This document shows positions 35,263 to 43,741 of a DNA stretch of 64,000 nt, piece after piece (the first letter of the stretch is position 1; each line of letters begins with the position of its first letter). Source of the DNA: Chryseobacterium tagetis (lineage in GTDB: Bacteria; Bacteroidota; Bacteroidia; Flavobacteriales; Weeksellaceae); NCBI RefSeq assembly GCF_016735585.2, contig NZ_JAERSE020000005.1, positions 372,001 through 436,000 of the forward strand. Reading direction: 5' to 3'. Under the pieces are notes generated by a model. That model made no database searches and was not told where the DNA came from. It saw only the letters and a program-made list of their open reading frames with translations. The position numbers and the translations under genes are program-made.

Positions 35263-35862
35263 TTATATATCAATCCTGACATTTGAATCGGAATAATATA
35301 TGCCATCCGATTGTGTGCTAAATTCTCCATTTTTTTTAACCATTATTATAAATGCTTCCTTTTTATAAGGAGAATAGGAAATCTTTGATACATGTAACAG
35401 AAAGCCGTTATCAAGCTTTTTGTAACTATTGCCATTTTTATAATCTTCGTCGATACCATAACCTTGTAGCATAGCAAGAAAGAGTGCTTCTTCAATAGTA
35501 TCGATCTCTCCAAAAAAACTAATTATATCTTTTCCCGATGTGATATATTTTTCCTCATTAGTTTTATTAATGGTGTAAAAGTAAGAATAACAGCCGCCTG
35601 GAATACAGGGAAAGAAACCGTAAAAATCACGTTCAGACCTTGAAGGAGATAATTTCTTTTTACCTTTTTGAAACAAAATCTTATCAGATGTAAAGTCATA
35701 ATAAACGAGAGCCCAATTGGTGAAGTTTTTATTGGGATTAATTTTCTTTACCAAATCTTTAATTTCAAGTCTGGGTAATGGGGAGAAACCATTTTCTTTA
35801 TCATTTTGCGAAAAAAGAAAAATATAAAATAACAAAAAAGGGAGTAAAAAGATTTTTCTCAT
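35263..35862 (-). CDS. Uncharacterised secreted protein
   Basis: This 199-residue protein has a signal peptide (MRKIFLLPFLLFYIFLFSQ). It carries no family signature that I recognise. Visible features are an N-terminal polar segment, the Cys pair FFPCIPGGCYSYFY that could form a disulfide, and a C-terminal KKEAFIIMVKKNGEF sheet. It is likely periplasmic or exported. Confidence 0.55.
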   Translation of the reverse strand: MRKIFLLPFLLFYIFLFSQNDKENGFSPLPRLEIKDLVKKINPNKNFTNWALVYYDFTSDKILFQKGKKKLSPSRSERDFYGFFPCIPGGCYSYFYTINKTNEEKYITSGKDIISFFGEIDTIEEALFLAMLQGYGIDEDYKNGNSYKKLDNGFLLHVSKISYSPYKKEAFIIMVKKNGEFSTQSDGIYYSDSNVRIDI

Positions 35863-35940
35863 AATTATAGGGAAAGATTTAAATATACAAATTTCTATTA
35901 AAGCATAGTTTAAATCTTGTCATGATGAAGTGATCAATAT

Positions 35941-35964
35941 AAAAAGCCCCGAAAATCGAGGCTT
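35941..35964 (-). terminator. Intrinsic terminator of the choice-of-anchor I gene
   Basis: On the minus strand the stem AAGCCTCGA / TCGGGGCTT (one G-U pair) is followed by five T. It lies 28 bases behind the stop. Confidence 0.8.
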
Positions 35965-35991
35965 CAACATGTAAATTATTAAGTCTGAAAA

Positions 35992-38900
35992 TTATTTTAC
36001 AATTACTCTCTTCACTTCTCCCTCTGAAGTTTTGATTAAATATACTCCGGTATTCAATTTAGAAGTGTCGATGGTCAGAGCATTTTTCTCTTTTCCAAGG
36101 AATTTTCCTGACATATCATACAATTCATAGTCCTGAGCTCTGTTGAAATAAAGCGTATTTCCTTTTGTTACCGGATTTGGGAAGATATTGAAGGTTGCTT
36201 TTTCAACTTTTGTTTCCCCTGTTGCCAGTGTTGCGGAATTAATTTCGTACATCGATAATGTACCACTGATCTCGTTGGCAATGATTACATATCCCTTTCC
36301 TGTTGTTGTATTTTCAGGAGCAATGTAGATGATTCCCTCAGGTCCGTTGTCTCCACCATAAGCCGAAGTTGATCGGGAATGTTTGTAATCTGTGAAAGTA
36401 GGATTATTAGGATCTGTAACATTATAAACCATTACGCCGCCTGTTCTTTCCAGCGTGATGAAGGCATAAGTTTGTGTGCCAATAGTTCCCAAAGCTACTC
36501 CTTCAGGTTCAGGTCCTTTTGCTCGGCTTCGGGTTTTTGTTCCGTTTGATTCGTTGTCTGCATTGAAGATCAAAGGATGATTGGCCGCAATATACCTTTC
36601 AAATCTGTCTCCACTGTCATAAACGATCTGCTTTGTATCTGCATTGAATATGGAGAATGAACGGGCTCCCAATGCTGCAATTTCTTCAAAATCGGTGTCT
36701 CCGTCCGTATTTCCTGTGGCATTTGTAACTCTGAATCTTCCTAAGTTATAAGAAGCTTTGAGAATTGATGACTGCGGAAAAATGGTTGGATCTAAAATAT
36801 AATCGTTGGCTCCGACTGTTGTTCTCTCACTGAATCCTGAAAGATCTTTTTCGTCCCCTTCATTTGCAGTTACAATATAATTGGTTCCTCCCACTTTAAA
36901 GTTCTGAACTCCATCCGGAAGGAAATAGGCTTTTACAGGCCAGTTTGCAATTAAAACTTCGCCATTATTATCAGAAGCATCAAAACCGTTTCCAGGGATG
37001 CTCATGTCTTTTTTGCCTAATCCCCAGATATTTGTTATTGTTTTTGTTGCTAAATTGATTTCTGCAATAGCATTATTTTCCTGAAGAGTTACCCATGCTT
37101 TCTGGCTGTCAGCACTTACCGTTACATATTCAGGTTCCAGATCCTGAGACAATGTATTGTTGGTTCTTACCTTTCTTAAACCAGTTGCCGTTAAAGCCGC
37201 CACCTGAGAATCAAAAGCGTTGAAGTTAAGCGTTGTTACATTCGTTTGGGTAAGGTTGCTGATTCCTCCGGAAATATCAATGATACTAATGGACCCTTCA
37301 GGATCTACGGTATAAGTATCATTAGGCTCTCCCTCATTAGCTGTGATTACTTTTGTACCGTCCGGAGAGAATGTTACCATATCCGGCAAAGCTCCTACCG
37401 TAACCTGCTTTAAAAAGTTTCCGTTGATGTCAAAGAAGACAACAGAGCCGTTTTGCTGTGGATTCGTATTGGGTGAAGCTGCAGCAATGATTCCGTTTTT
37501 CACAGCGATACTTGTGATTCCGCCGTATGGAGCCATATTGATTGTGCTTACCACAGTTGGAGCCGTTGGATTGCTGAAATTAATAATGTCAAAAACATCT
37601 GTAATGGAACTGATCGTAAATAATCTTTGCGTTGTAGGATCATGAACGACAATTTCCGTAGAACTGCTATTCGTTCCGGAAGGATCAAAACTTCCGATAT
37701 AGTTTAATGAGATTTGGTTGGATGGAACTGGCGCAGGTTTATCATTATCTACGATATATATCGTTGCATTATTATCCCCTGAAATTGTTGCTCCGACAGG
37801 ATTTTCAAGACTTACCACAAAATACTCAGCCTGCTGCTCTTCCAAAGTATCATCAATAATCGGAATATTTACAGTATAGCTCGTCATTGAAGGAGTAAGT
37901 GTAATTGTTTGATTGGCTAAAGTAAAATCGCTATTATTTGCAGTACTGAAAGGCGCTGGTTTTACAACTAAATTAACTGTTGAATTTGAAGGATTGGCAA
38001 TATTTATTTTAAATGCTAAAGTTCCTGCGTTTTCATTTACCTTGATAAAGTTCTTATCTAAAGAAATTGCGGTTCCGGCTGTAGTAAATGTTGTGGAAGT
38101 AATGGTTGTAACTGCATTGTCACTCGTATCTTCCACCATATTCGGTTTTAAAGCCAGATAATAGGCTTGGTTGGGAACTAAACCTGAGGTAGGGATTACT
38201 GTGATCTTGTTATTGGCAAAAGTAGTAGTAAAGGGAACCTGTGTACCTGAAGCATTTCCAAGGCGGAAATCTACAAGTGTTTGTGCATTAGAATCGTTGA
38301 TCGTTGAGTTGTCTATTAACCTTACATTTTCGTTGAAAGAAATGGTAGGATTTACAGTCGTGGAAGCATTATTTGTGTTATTTGTCGGAAGATAAGCCAC
38401 GGTTGGCGGAGTCGTATCGGTTCCACTTACTGCTGTTGCATCTACCGTGAAGTTATCAAAACGGTTGTTTCCTACCGCTCCTCCGGCTCCTGCAGCAAAT
38501 TCAACTTTAAGTTTGAAATTTGGATTGTTAGCAACACCTGTAATCGCAGAGAAATCAAATGTAATCAACTGCGGATCTGCATCCAGCGGAGAAACCGTTT
38601 GATAAGGTAAAAATGTCGTTCCGTCAATCGAATAGCTCCATGTTTGTGTTCCTGCTCCAGAACCTGATCTTCTTGTGGTGAACTTCACCATTACATTATT
38701 GTAGCCTGTAGTAGGTAAATTGAACTGTAAGTTACCTCCAATAGGAATATTATATCTCAAATGCGTTCCTGAAGCATCTCCGTTTCTTGCATTTAAATTG
38801 CTGACGTTAAAGTTTTGTCCGGTTCCCCCTGCGAAATCGATTTCAGTGGTTCCTCCAATGAATGCGGTAAGTGAGCCGCCTGTCAAAGTTGAGGTTGGTG

Positions 38901-39030
38901 TAGTGATTGAAGCGGCGGAAGCGTTGTTATTAAAATTCCAGTAGTGGATGAGAGAGGTCTGTCCGAAAAGATTTCCCTGAAGAAAGAATGCGGCAATTAC
39001 AGAGCCTTTTAACAAGTAGTTATTAATCAT
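35992..39030 (-). CDS. Choice-of-anchor I beta-propeller protein with T9SS sorting domain
   Basis: This 1012-residue exported protein starts with a signal peptide. Residues about 25-200 form a jelly-roll (LIHYWNFNNN ... NNRFDNFTVDA). About 205-315 form a bacterial Ig-like domain of the Big_5 type (SGTDTTPPTVAYLPTNN ... NKITVIPTSGL), and about 320-430 a Calx-beta domain (NEN ... FVVSLENPVG). About 440-925 form the choice-of-anchor I propeller (EIVVHDPTTQRLFTISS ... DLEPEYVTVSADSQKAWVTLQENNAIAEINL ... PEPEGVALG). The end (about 940-1012, FNIFPNPVTKGNTLYF ... VYLIKTSEGEVKRVIVK) is a type IX secretion sorting domain. It should sit on the cell surface or be released. Catalytic role unknown, though phytase-like or esterase-like activities have been suggested for such propellers. 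Confidence 0.85.
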   Translation of the reverse strand: MINNYLLKGSVIAAFFLQGNLFGQTSLIHYWNFNNNASAASITTPTSTLTGGSLTAFIGGTTEIDFAGGTGQNFNVSNLNARNGDASGTHLRYNIPIGGNLQFNLPTTGYNNVMVKFTTRRSGSGAGTQTWSYSIDGTTFLPYQTVSPLDADPQLITFDFSAITGVANNPNFKLKVEFAAGAGGAVGNNRFDNFTVDATAVSGTDTTPPTVAYLPTNNTNNASTTVNPTISFNENVRLIDNSTINDSNAQTLVDFRLGNASGTQVPFTTTFANNKITVIPTSGLVPNQAYYLALKPNMVEDTSDNAVTTITSTTFTTAGTAISLDKNFIKVNENAGTLAFKINIANPSNSTVNLVVKPAPFSTANNSDFTLANQTITLTPSMTSYTVNIPIIDDTLEEQQAEYFVVSLENPVGATISGDNNATIYIVDNDKPAPVPSNQISLNYIGSFDPSGTNSSSTEIVVHDPTTQRLFTISSITDVFDIINFSNPTAPTVVSTINMAPYGGITSIAVKNGIIAAASPNTNPQQNGSVVFFDINGNFLKQVTVGALPDMVTFSPDGTKVITANEGEPNDTYTVDPEGSISIIDISGGISNLTQTNVTTLNFNAFDSQVAALTATGLRKVRTNNTLSQDLEPEYVTVSADSQKAWVTLQENNAIAEINLATKTITNIWGLGKKDMSIPGNGFDASDNNGEVLIANWPVKAYFLPDGVQNFKVGGTNYIVTANEGDEKDLSGFSERTTVGANDYILDPTIFPQSSILKASYNLGRFRVTNATGNTDGDTDFEEIAALGARSFSIFNADTKQIVYDSGDRFERYIAANHPLIFNADNESNGTKTRSRAKGPEPEGVALGTIGTQTYAFITLERTGGVMVYNVTDPNNPTFTDYKHSRSTSAYGGDNGPEGIIYIAPENTTTGKGYVIIANEISGTLSMYEINSATLATGETKVEKATFNIFPNPVTKGNTLYFNRAQDYELYDMSGKFLGKEKNALTIDTSKLNTGVYLIKTSEGEVKRVIVK

Positions 39031-39211
39031 TTTTACTTAAATTAAGTTTATGCAAAAATGAAGTTTCTACTTTGCAAACATTTTAAGGTAATTTTAATAA
39101 ATGTTTAATAAATAGGTAATTGTATTATGAATAAAAGGCATGTTATAAGATCACAAGAAAAATAAACATACCTGTGAAATGGCATGATATATTTATAGCT
39201 AAATAATTGTA

Positions 39212-39364
39212 CTACTTTACCGTTTGTCCTGATGGAGCATGGCTTTTGGTAACAGGCTGCTGTCCTCCCAATGGGTGTTTCTGCATGAAGAAAAACCCTG
39301 AAATGGCTGTCAGAACCAGTAATACAAAGATAACCAGAAAAATTCTTTTTAACATATCTTTCAT
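39212..39364 (-). CDS. 50-residue single-helix membrane protein
   Basis: The frame ATG 39364 to TAG 39212 codes MKDMLKRIFLVIFVLLVLTA followed by a short polar tail with HPLGGQQPVTKSHAPSGQ. The start overlaps the stop of the upstream epimerase-like gene as ATGA, the usual sign of translational coupling. One hydrophobic helix (about residues 8-26) with a cytoplasmic N-terminus is predicted. The coding evidence is moderate because the gene is small. Confidence 0.5.
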   Translation of the reverse strand: MKDMLKRIFLVIFVLLVLTAISGFFFMQKHPLGGQQPVTKSHAPSGQTVK

Positions 39365-40014
39365 ACCGCGAGATTTTTAATGTCTTTAATTTCTAATGTT
39401 GAAGTAGGGTAACCTTTTTGTACGGCATTGATCATTGCTCTTCCCACTTCGTGTAAAGTTAATGATTTTGACGGTAAAAAAATAGGGAAGAGCCAAATAA
39501 AAGGTTTAAAAAACCATTTTACATTTTCTTGACCTTCAACAGGTTTCATAAAACCGGGACGTAAATTGTATGCGGCTTTCAAGCCGAGTTTCTTTAATGC
39601 ATTCTCTGTTTTCCCTTTTACTCTTGCCCACATCATTTTTCCGCTTTCGGTACTGTCAGTATGAGCTCCTGAAACATAATTGAAGACCATATTCGGGTTT
39701 TGGTTTAAAACAACTTTGGCAAAATGTAAGGTTACATCATAAGTTGTTTTAATATATTCTTCTTCACTCATTCCTACGCTGCTGATTCCTGCACAAAAGA
39801 AAACAGCGTCATACCCTTTCAGATTCTCATCATTCATATCGATTGTTAAAAAGTCTGAAACAATGTATTCTTTAAGTTTGGCGTGTTTCTTTCCGGATGG
39901 TTTTCTGCTTACGCTTAGTATCTCTGATATATTGGGATTTTCAAGACATTCCATTAAAACTCCTTCCCCTACCATTCCTGTTGCTCCTGTTAGAATTATT
40001 TTGAGTGTGTCCAT
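39361..40014 (-). CDS. NAD(P)-binding epimerase/dehydratase-family protein
   Basis: This 217-residue Rossmann-fold protein has the dinucleotide motif LTGATGMVGEGVL (about residues 8-20), then DAVFFCAGISSVG and FNYVSGAHTD. The Tyr-x-x-x-Lys of extended short-chain dehydrogenases is replaced by a weaker pattern near residue 130 (MMWARVKGKTENAL). Such atypical SDR proteins are often NADPH sensors or flavin reductase relatives rather than epimerases. The substrate is unknown. Its stop overlaps the start of a 50-residue membrane protein gene. Confidence 0.75.
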   Translation of the reverse strand: MDTLKIILTGATGMVGEGVLMECLENPNISEILSVSRKPSGKKHAKLKEYIVSDFLTIDMNDENLKGYDAVFFCAGISSVGMSEEEYIKTTYDVTLHFAKVVLNQNPNMVFNYVSGAHTDSTESGKMMWARVKGKTENALKKLGLKAAYNLRPGFMKPVEGQENVKWFFKPFIWLFPIFLPSKSLTLHEVGRAMINAVQKGYPTSTLEIKDIKNLAV

Positions 40015-40166
40015 TTTCGTTGTTTTTCTTAATGACGTTTCCTTACTGGGTTTTACTTTAAAAAATTTTAAATTAAATTTAGTTTGGAGTGGTAGATCAT
40101 TGACTAAACAAAGTCACTTTGAAGATATTTTTGGAAAAATCGTGTTGATAAGTTGAATTTGGTTAA

Positions 40167-40214
40167 AGTTCTCGATACATTTTTCTTCATTTCATTACGA
40201 AAAACACTCGAACT
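40167..40214. repeat. Short inverted-repeat element
   Basis: AGTTCTCGATACA on the left and ACTCGAACT on the right enclose a T-rich core. It lies in the 426-base gap between the epimerase-like gene and ppx. The gap also holds the element 40245-40349 and the ppx terminator, and no gene is visible in it. Confidence 0.4.
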
Positions 40215-40244
40215 AACGAAGCGTTTCCTTTATCCAAAATTTAT

Positions 40245-40349
40245 ATTTTAACCATTAAGGGATTAAGAAAGTTAAGATTTGTTCATTTATAATATCAAAA
40301 TAAGAAGGATGTAGACCTTAATGAATCTTAATACCTTAATGGTTAAAAT
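40245..40349. repeat. 105-bp inverted-repeat element
   Basis: Perfect 16-base terminal inverted repeats, ATTTTAACCATTAAGG at 40245-40260 and CCTTAATGGTTAAAAT at 40334-40349, enclose an AT-rich core with further TTAAG motifs. It is non-coding and MITE-like. Confidence 0.75.
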
Positions 40350-40390
40350 GATTTTTCTTACTTCAGGTAAATTGTGTTTTTAAAAACAAA

Positions 40391-40415
40391 AAACCGATCA
40401 AAAAATAATCGGTTT
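40391..40415 (-). terminator. Intrinsic terminator behind ppx
   Basis: The stem AAACCGAT / ATCGGTTT has a nine-base A-rich loop. The minus strand continues with a T run. It lies 26 bases behind the ppx stop. Confidence 0.75.
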
Positions 40416-40440
40416 TTATAATGTATATTTTTTTAAAAAA

Positions 40441-41325
40441 CTACTTATTAACGTGTAATTTTCCGTAAATATTATGGATAAGCCCATCAGCAACAGATAT
40501 TTTAGGAACAAAAATACGACTGATATCCGACCAAGACATTACATTATTATAGATTTTCAAAGCATGAACCAAAACATCTGCACGGTCTTCCCTTAAATTA
40601 TATTGAGTCATTCTTTCATCTATCGTAAGTCCTGCAAATTCTTTATATGCTTTTTTCAGATAGGAAGCGGACATCGGTTTTCCGTCTTTGGTTTTGCTTA
40701 ATGAAAATACTTTATTGATGTTTCCTCCGGAACCAATGGCAACAATAGGTTTTTTGCTGACGATATTGGCTTTGATCTCCTCTTTCATTTCTTTCCAGTT
40801 GTCTTCTGTCACCAAATCGTTCAGAAGACGTATGGTTCCGATGTTGAAGGATCTTTCATACATCATTTTGCCATTTTCGTAGAATGTAAGCTCAGTAGAA
40901 CCTCCGCCAACATCTACATAGAGATAGGCGAAATTTTTGTCAAGACCTTCTGCCACATGGTTTTCATAGATGAGAGTTGCTTCTTCGTCTCCTGAAATAA
41001 TTTCAATATCAATCCCTGAAATTTCTTTTACATTTTTAATGATTTCCTGACCATTTGCAGCGTCACGCATTGCACTTGTAGCACAGGCTCTGTAATGTTC
41101 CACATTGTAAATCTTCATCAGATCGCTAAAAATTTTCATGGAATCGAGAACCATTTTTTCTCTTTCCGTACCGATTTTTCCCATAGTGAAAACATCCATT
41201 CCTAATCTCAGAGGAATTCTGAGAAGATTAAGCTTGATGAATTCAGGCTCTTTCTGCTGAGTTTTTACTTCGTTTATTAAAAGTCTGGCTGCATTACTTC
41301 CTATGTCTATCGCTGCGATGATCAT
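40441..41325 (-). CDS. ppx: Exopolyphosphatase / Ppx-GppA phosphatase
   Basis: This 294-residue enzyme of the ASKHA fold should release phosphate from the ends of polyphosphate (or act on pppGpp). Family marks are IAAIDIGSNAARLLI (about residues 2-17), ACATSAMRDAANG, ISGDEEA and VDVGGGSTELT. The length suits the short two-domain form without the C-terminal extension of E. coli Ppx. The polyphosphate kinase gene lies 97 bases upstream on the same strand, so synthesis and breakdown of polyphosphate are encoded together. Confidence 0.88.
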   Translation of the reverse strand: MIIAAIDIGSNAARLLINEVKTQQKEPEFIKLNLLRIPLRLGMDVFTMGKIGTEREKMVLDSMKIFSDLMKIYNVEHYRACATSAMRDAANGQEIIKNVKEISGIDIEIISGDEEATLIYENHVAEGLDKNFAYLYVDVGGGSTELTFYENGKMMYERSFNIGTIRLLNDLVTEDNWKEMKEEIKANIVSKKPIVAIGSGGNINKVFSLSKTKDGKPMSASYLKKAYKEFAGLTIDERMTQYNLREDRADVLVHALKIYNNVMSWSDISRIFVPKISVADGLIHNIYGKLHVNK

Positions 41326-41422
41326 TTTGTTCGTACGTATTTTTATTAAATTTCAGTTAATGAATTGAATTTACAAAAATATATGTTTACTTCCCATTTA
41401 AAGCAAAGATTTTAGCTTGTAT

Positions 41423-43495
41423 TTATTTTTTTGTAGCCTTTGCTTTTAGGTATTTATACGTTTCTACCTGAGAACGGCATTCTTCTTTACCATTTCGGAT
41501 ATATTCGTTGCTTAATTTTTTATCTAATATTCTTGCTTTTACATTATCCCGAAGCTGAATATCAAGAATGTCTTTTAATTCAGTTTTTAAATTTTTATCA
41601 GTGATTTTTGCCGCAGCTTCTATTCTGTAGTCAAGGTTTCGGGTCATCCAGTCAGCGGAAGAAATATACAGATCTTCTGAGCCCTTATTATAGAAATACA
41701 TCACTCTTGCATGCTCCAGATACTCATCTACAATGCTTATGGCTTTTATTTTTTCTTTAAAGTCTTTTTGGTTGACTGCACAGTAAATTCCCCTTACAAT
41801 CATTTTTACTACAACCCCTGCATTGGCGGCGTCATAAAGCTTCATAATAAGAATACGGTCGCTTACGGAATTGGCTTTAATGATTATTTCTGCCTTTCTT
41901 CCTGCTTTAGCTTCTTCTATCTCTTTATCAATATGGTGAATGATTTTTTCACGCATAAACTGAGGGCAAACCAAAAGGTTTTTGCAGGTCTTTAATACCG
42001 TAAGATAATCTTCCTTCGGCTTTCTCAGGACATTAAAAACTTTATTGATATCTGCCATTATTCCTCTGTCGGAAGTCATGATAAGATGATCTCCGTAGAT
42101 TCTGGCCGTTTTTTCATTAAAATTACCCGTGCTTATAAATCCGTATTGGAGCGTTTTATTATGGGCTCTTTTTTTAATGACGCACAATTTTGCATGGACT
42201 TTTTTATCAGGAATTCCTACCAAAACATTGATCCCTTCAGGTTCCAGCATTTCTTTCCACTCTAAATTGGATTCTTCATCAAATCTGGCCTGAAGTTCAA
42301 GCATTACCGTCACTTCTTTACCATTTCTGGCAGCATTAATCAACGCATTGATGATCTTTGAGCTGCTTGCCAAACGGTAAGCGGTAATCTGAATTGATTT
42401 TACATCCGGATCCATTGCCGCTTCACGCAGAAGATCGATTACAGGATTGTATTTATGATAAGGGAAAGTAAGGAGAACATCATGTTTCAAAATCACATCC
42501 GTCACTCTTTCTCCATGTTCAAAAGCAGGATGCATGAAAGAAGTTCTTTCTACAGGTCTTTCGTATTTTTCAAATACATCAGGAAAATCCATAAAATGTT
42601 TGAAATTATGAATTTTTCCACCTGGAATAATACTGTCTTTTTTGGTTAAGTTCAATTTTCGGATAAGCATTTCCAGAAGTGCTTTATCCATATCTTTATC
42701 AAAAACGAAACGGGTTGGTTTTCCTTTTCTTCTGTTCTTTAATCCTTTTTCAATTTTTTCCGCAAAGTTGGTTCGGATATCATTGTCGAGATCAAGTTCT
42801 GCATCTTTAGTTACTTTAAATGCATTGGCAGAAAATTCGTCGTATCCGAAATAAGAGAAAATGTGTGGTAAATTGAAGGTAATGACATCTTCTAACAACA
42901 TTACATTCTTTTCTTCAGGATTTTCCGTTGGAAGCAAAAGAAATCTTCCTACAAACCTTGACGGAATTTCGATAATGGCATAATTGCTTGAATATTGCCA
43001 GTCTTTTTTTCTCATCGCAACGCCAAGATAAAGACTTTTGTCTCTCATGTATGGCATTGGCGTATTTTCATGAAGAAGAATAGGAATGACATTAGCTTCT
43101 ACGACTTCATCAAAATAATTTCTGACAAATTCTTTTTGCTTTGCGGTTAAGTTTTTTGCGGTTTTAATGAAAACTTTATGATCAGCCATTTCTACCTGAA
43201 TTTTTTTCCAGGTTTTGTCAAAATTCTGCTGATGTCTTATAACAATGTCATTAATTCTCTGGAGGATTTTTGAAGGAGGTTGGTAGAACGATTCTGCAAT
43301 TACTTTCTCTTTAAAATCCATTGCCCGTTTTAATCCAGCTACACGCACTCTGAAAAATTCATCTAAATTATTAGAAAAAATCCCTAAAAAACGGATTCTT
43401 AAATGTAAAGGCACGTTTTCGTCCATAGCTTCCTGTAATACTCTTTCGTTGAAAGCAAGCCATGTGATATCTCTTGGATTAAAGTGTAATGACAT
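41423..43495 (-). CDS. ppk1: Polyphosphate kinase 1
   Basis: This 690-residue enzyme makes polyphosphate from ATP reversibly. The N-terminal domain starts with FNPRDITWLAFNERVLQEA and has NLDEFFRVRVAGLK. The catalytic phospholipase D-like half carries the autophosphorylated His434 in KKVHAKLCVIKKR, then GFISTGNFNEKTARIYGDHLIMT. The second histidine motif region has YISSADWMTRNLDYRIEAA. The length is typical for Ppk1. It precedes ppx by 97 bases on the same strand, a common arrangement. Confidence 0.95.
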   Translation of the reverse strand: MSLHFNPRDITWLAFNERVLQEAMDENVPLHLRIRFLGIFSNNLDEFFRVRVAGLKRAMDFKEKVIAESFYQPPSKILQRINDIVIRHQQNFDKTWKKIQVEMADHKVFIKTAKNLTAKQKEFVRNYFDEVVEANVIPILLHENTPMPYMRDKSLYLGVAMRKKDWQYSSNYAIIEIPSRFVGRFLLLPTENPEEKNVMLLEDVITFNLPHIFSYFGYDEFSANAFKVTKDAELDLDNDIRTNFAEKIEKGLKNRRKGKPTRFVFDKDMDKALLEMLIRKLNLTKKDSIIPGGKIHNFKHFMDFPDVFEKYERPVERTSFMHPAFEHGERVTDVILKHDVLLTFPYHKYNPVIDLLREAAMDPDVKSIQITAYRLASSSKIINALINAARNGKEVTVMLELQARFDEESNLEWKEMLEPEGINVLVGIPDKKVHAKLCVIKKRAHNKTLQYGFISTGNFNEKTARIYGDHLIMTSDRGIMADINKVFNVLRKPKEDYLTVLKTCKNLLVCPQFMREKIIHHIDKEIEEAKAGRKAEIIIKANSVSDRILIMKLYDAANAGVVVKMIVRGIYCAVNQKDFKEKIKAISIVDEYLEHARVMYFYNKGSEDLYISSADWMTRNLDYRIEAAAKITDKNLKTELKDILDIQLRDNVKARILDKKLSNEYIRNGKEECRSQVETYKYLKAKATKK

Positions 43496-43741
43496 TCTCT
43501 GGTTTATATTTTACCAAAAATAATAATTCGCGGGATTATGATCCCTATAATATAGGTTAAACTTTGATTAATTTTTACCCCTGTCAATGTCAAAAGTGTC
43601 CTGAATAGTGTAGTTTTTGCAGAGTGAATAAGTCTCTTACTGTTGTATTGTGTCATTTTGTCACATCAATGCAAATGGTACAGATATTGAGAAATTGAGA
43701 GTGTAAATTAAATTTTAAAAATTAGAAAAAATATAAATATT

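Noticed and set aside
43496..43741. CIRCE heat-shock operator upstream of dnaK
   Set aside because: No TTAGCACTC-N9-GAGTGCTAA or close variant was found in this stretch.
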